Source of the DNA: Clostridia bacterium | Lineage (GTDB): Bacteria > Bacillota > Clostridia > Oscillospirales > Acutalibacteraceae | Assembly: GCA_017440965.1 (NCBI GenBank) | Contig: JAFSGH010000045.1 | Coordinates: 1 to 54,747, forward strand | Reading direction: 5' to 3' | Length of the DNA: 54,747 nucleotides | Part shown: in pieces, positions 54,728-54,747 of the stretch | How the letters are laid out: the number at the start of each line of letters is the position of its first letter | Position numbering within the stretch: the stretch's first letter is position 1 | The notes under the pieces: generated by a model | What the model saw: only the letters and a program-made list of their open reading frames with translations | Database searches by the model: none | What the model was told of the DNA's origin: nothing | Program-made: the position numbers and the translations under genes

Positions 54728-54747
54728 TCCCCTCCTGCGCTATTGCA

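Overview
This window looks like chromosomal DNA of a low-to-mid GC anaerobic Firmicute of class Clostridia, probably in the Oscillospirales/Ruminococcaceae. The evidence is strong AGGAGG-type ribosome binding sites, sigma-A promoters with 17-base spacers, a PerR-rubrerythrin pair, a BMP-family nucleoside ABC transporter, a mraZ-led division cluster, an archaeal-type ProRS, an IMP cyclohydrolase of the PurO type, a dockerin-bearing secreted protein and formate-tetrahydrofolate ligase. I saw no phage, transposase, tRNA, rRNA or CRISPR. Almost all of it is conserved core genome, so the interest lies in variant enzymes, regulatory sites and intergenic structure.

Layout. (1) 0.2-7.1 kb, minus strand: perR-rbr under a promoter overlapped by a Per box; then a promoter-led run of lipoprotein (DUF5696-like), DUF4364-like protein, phoH, ybeY, era and recO. 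(2) 7.3-12.9 kb, minus: xpt followed by a four-gene BMP-type nucleoside uptake system, together a purine salvage operon. (3) 13.3-15.5 kb, plus: a 726-residue secreted protein with an internal dockerin. (4) 15.8-32.2 kb, minus: an isolated N-acetylneuraminate lyase-like gene, HAD phosphatase and proS, then the dcw cluster (transcribed mraZ-rsmH-ftsL-pbp-murE-mraY-ftsW-murG-murA-ftsQ-ftsZ). That cluster lacks murC, murD, murF and ftsA. (5) 32.4-41.5 kb, plus: a small acidic lipoprotein and the pyrimidine operon pyrC-carB-pyrK-pyrD-pyrF-pyrE-pyrB, without carA. (6) 41.6-54.0 kb, plus: a purine operon behind a ZTP (pfl) riboswitch: purE, a purF-like gene, purM, purN, purO-like, AICAR transformylase, purD, purL, fhs. 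A small DUF6054-like gene closes the window.

How it fits together. The purine operon covers most of de novo IMP synthesis. fhs makes the 10-formyl-THF used by PurN and AICAR transformylase, so a ZTP/ZMP sensor in front of the operon is sensible: ZMP rises when 10-formyl-THF is short. The upstream xpt-nucleoside transporter operon is the salvage counterpart. The most unusual points are: a PurF homologue whose whole glutaminase active site is degenerate; replacement of bifunctional PurH by two separate proteins, one of archaeal type; an aspartate carbamoyltransferase carrying a C-terminal zinc ribbon with exactly the cysteine spacing of the PyrI regulatory chain; the internal dockerin; and two arrays of small hairpins at the window ends that share an exact 22-base box in inverted orientation.
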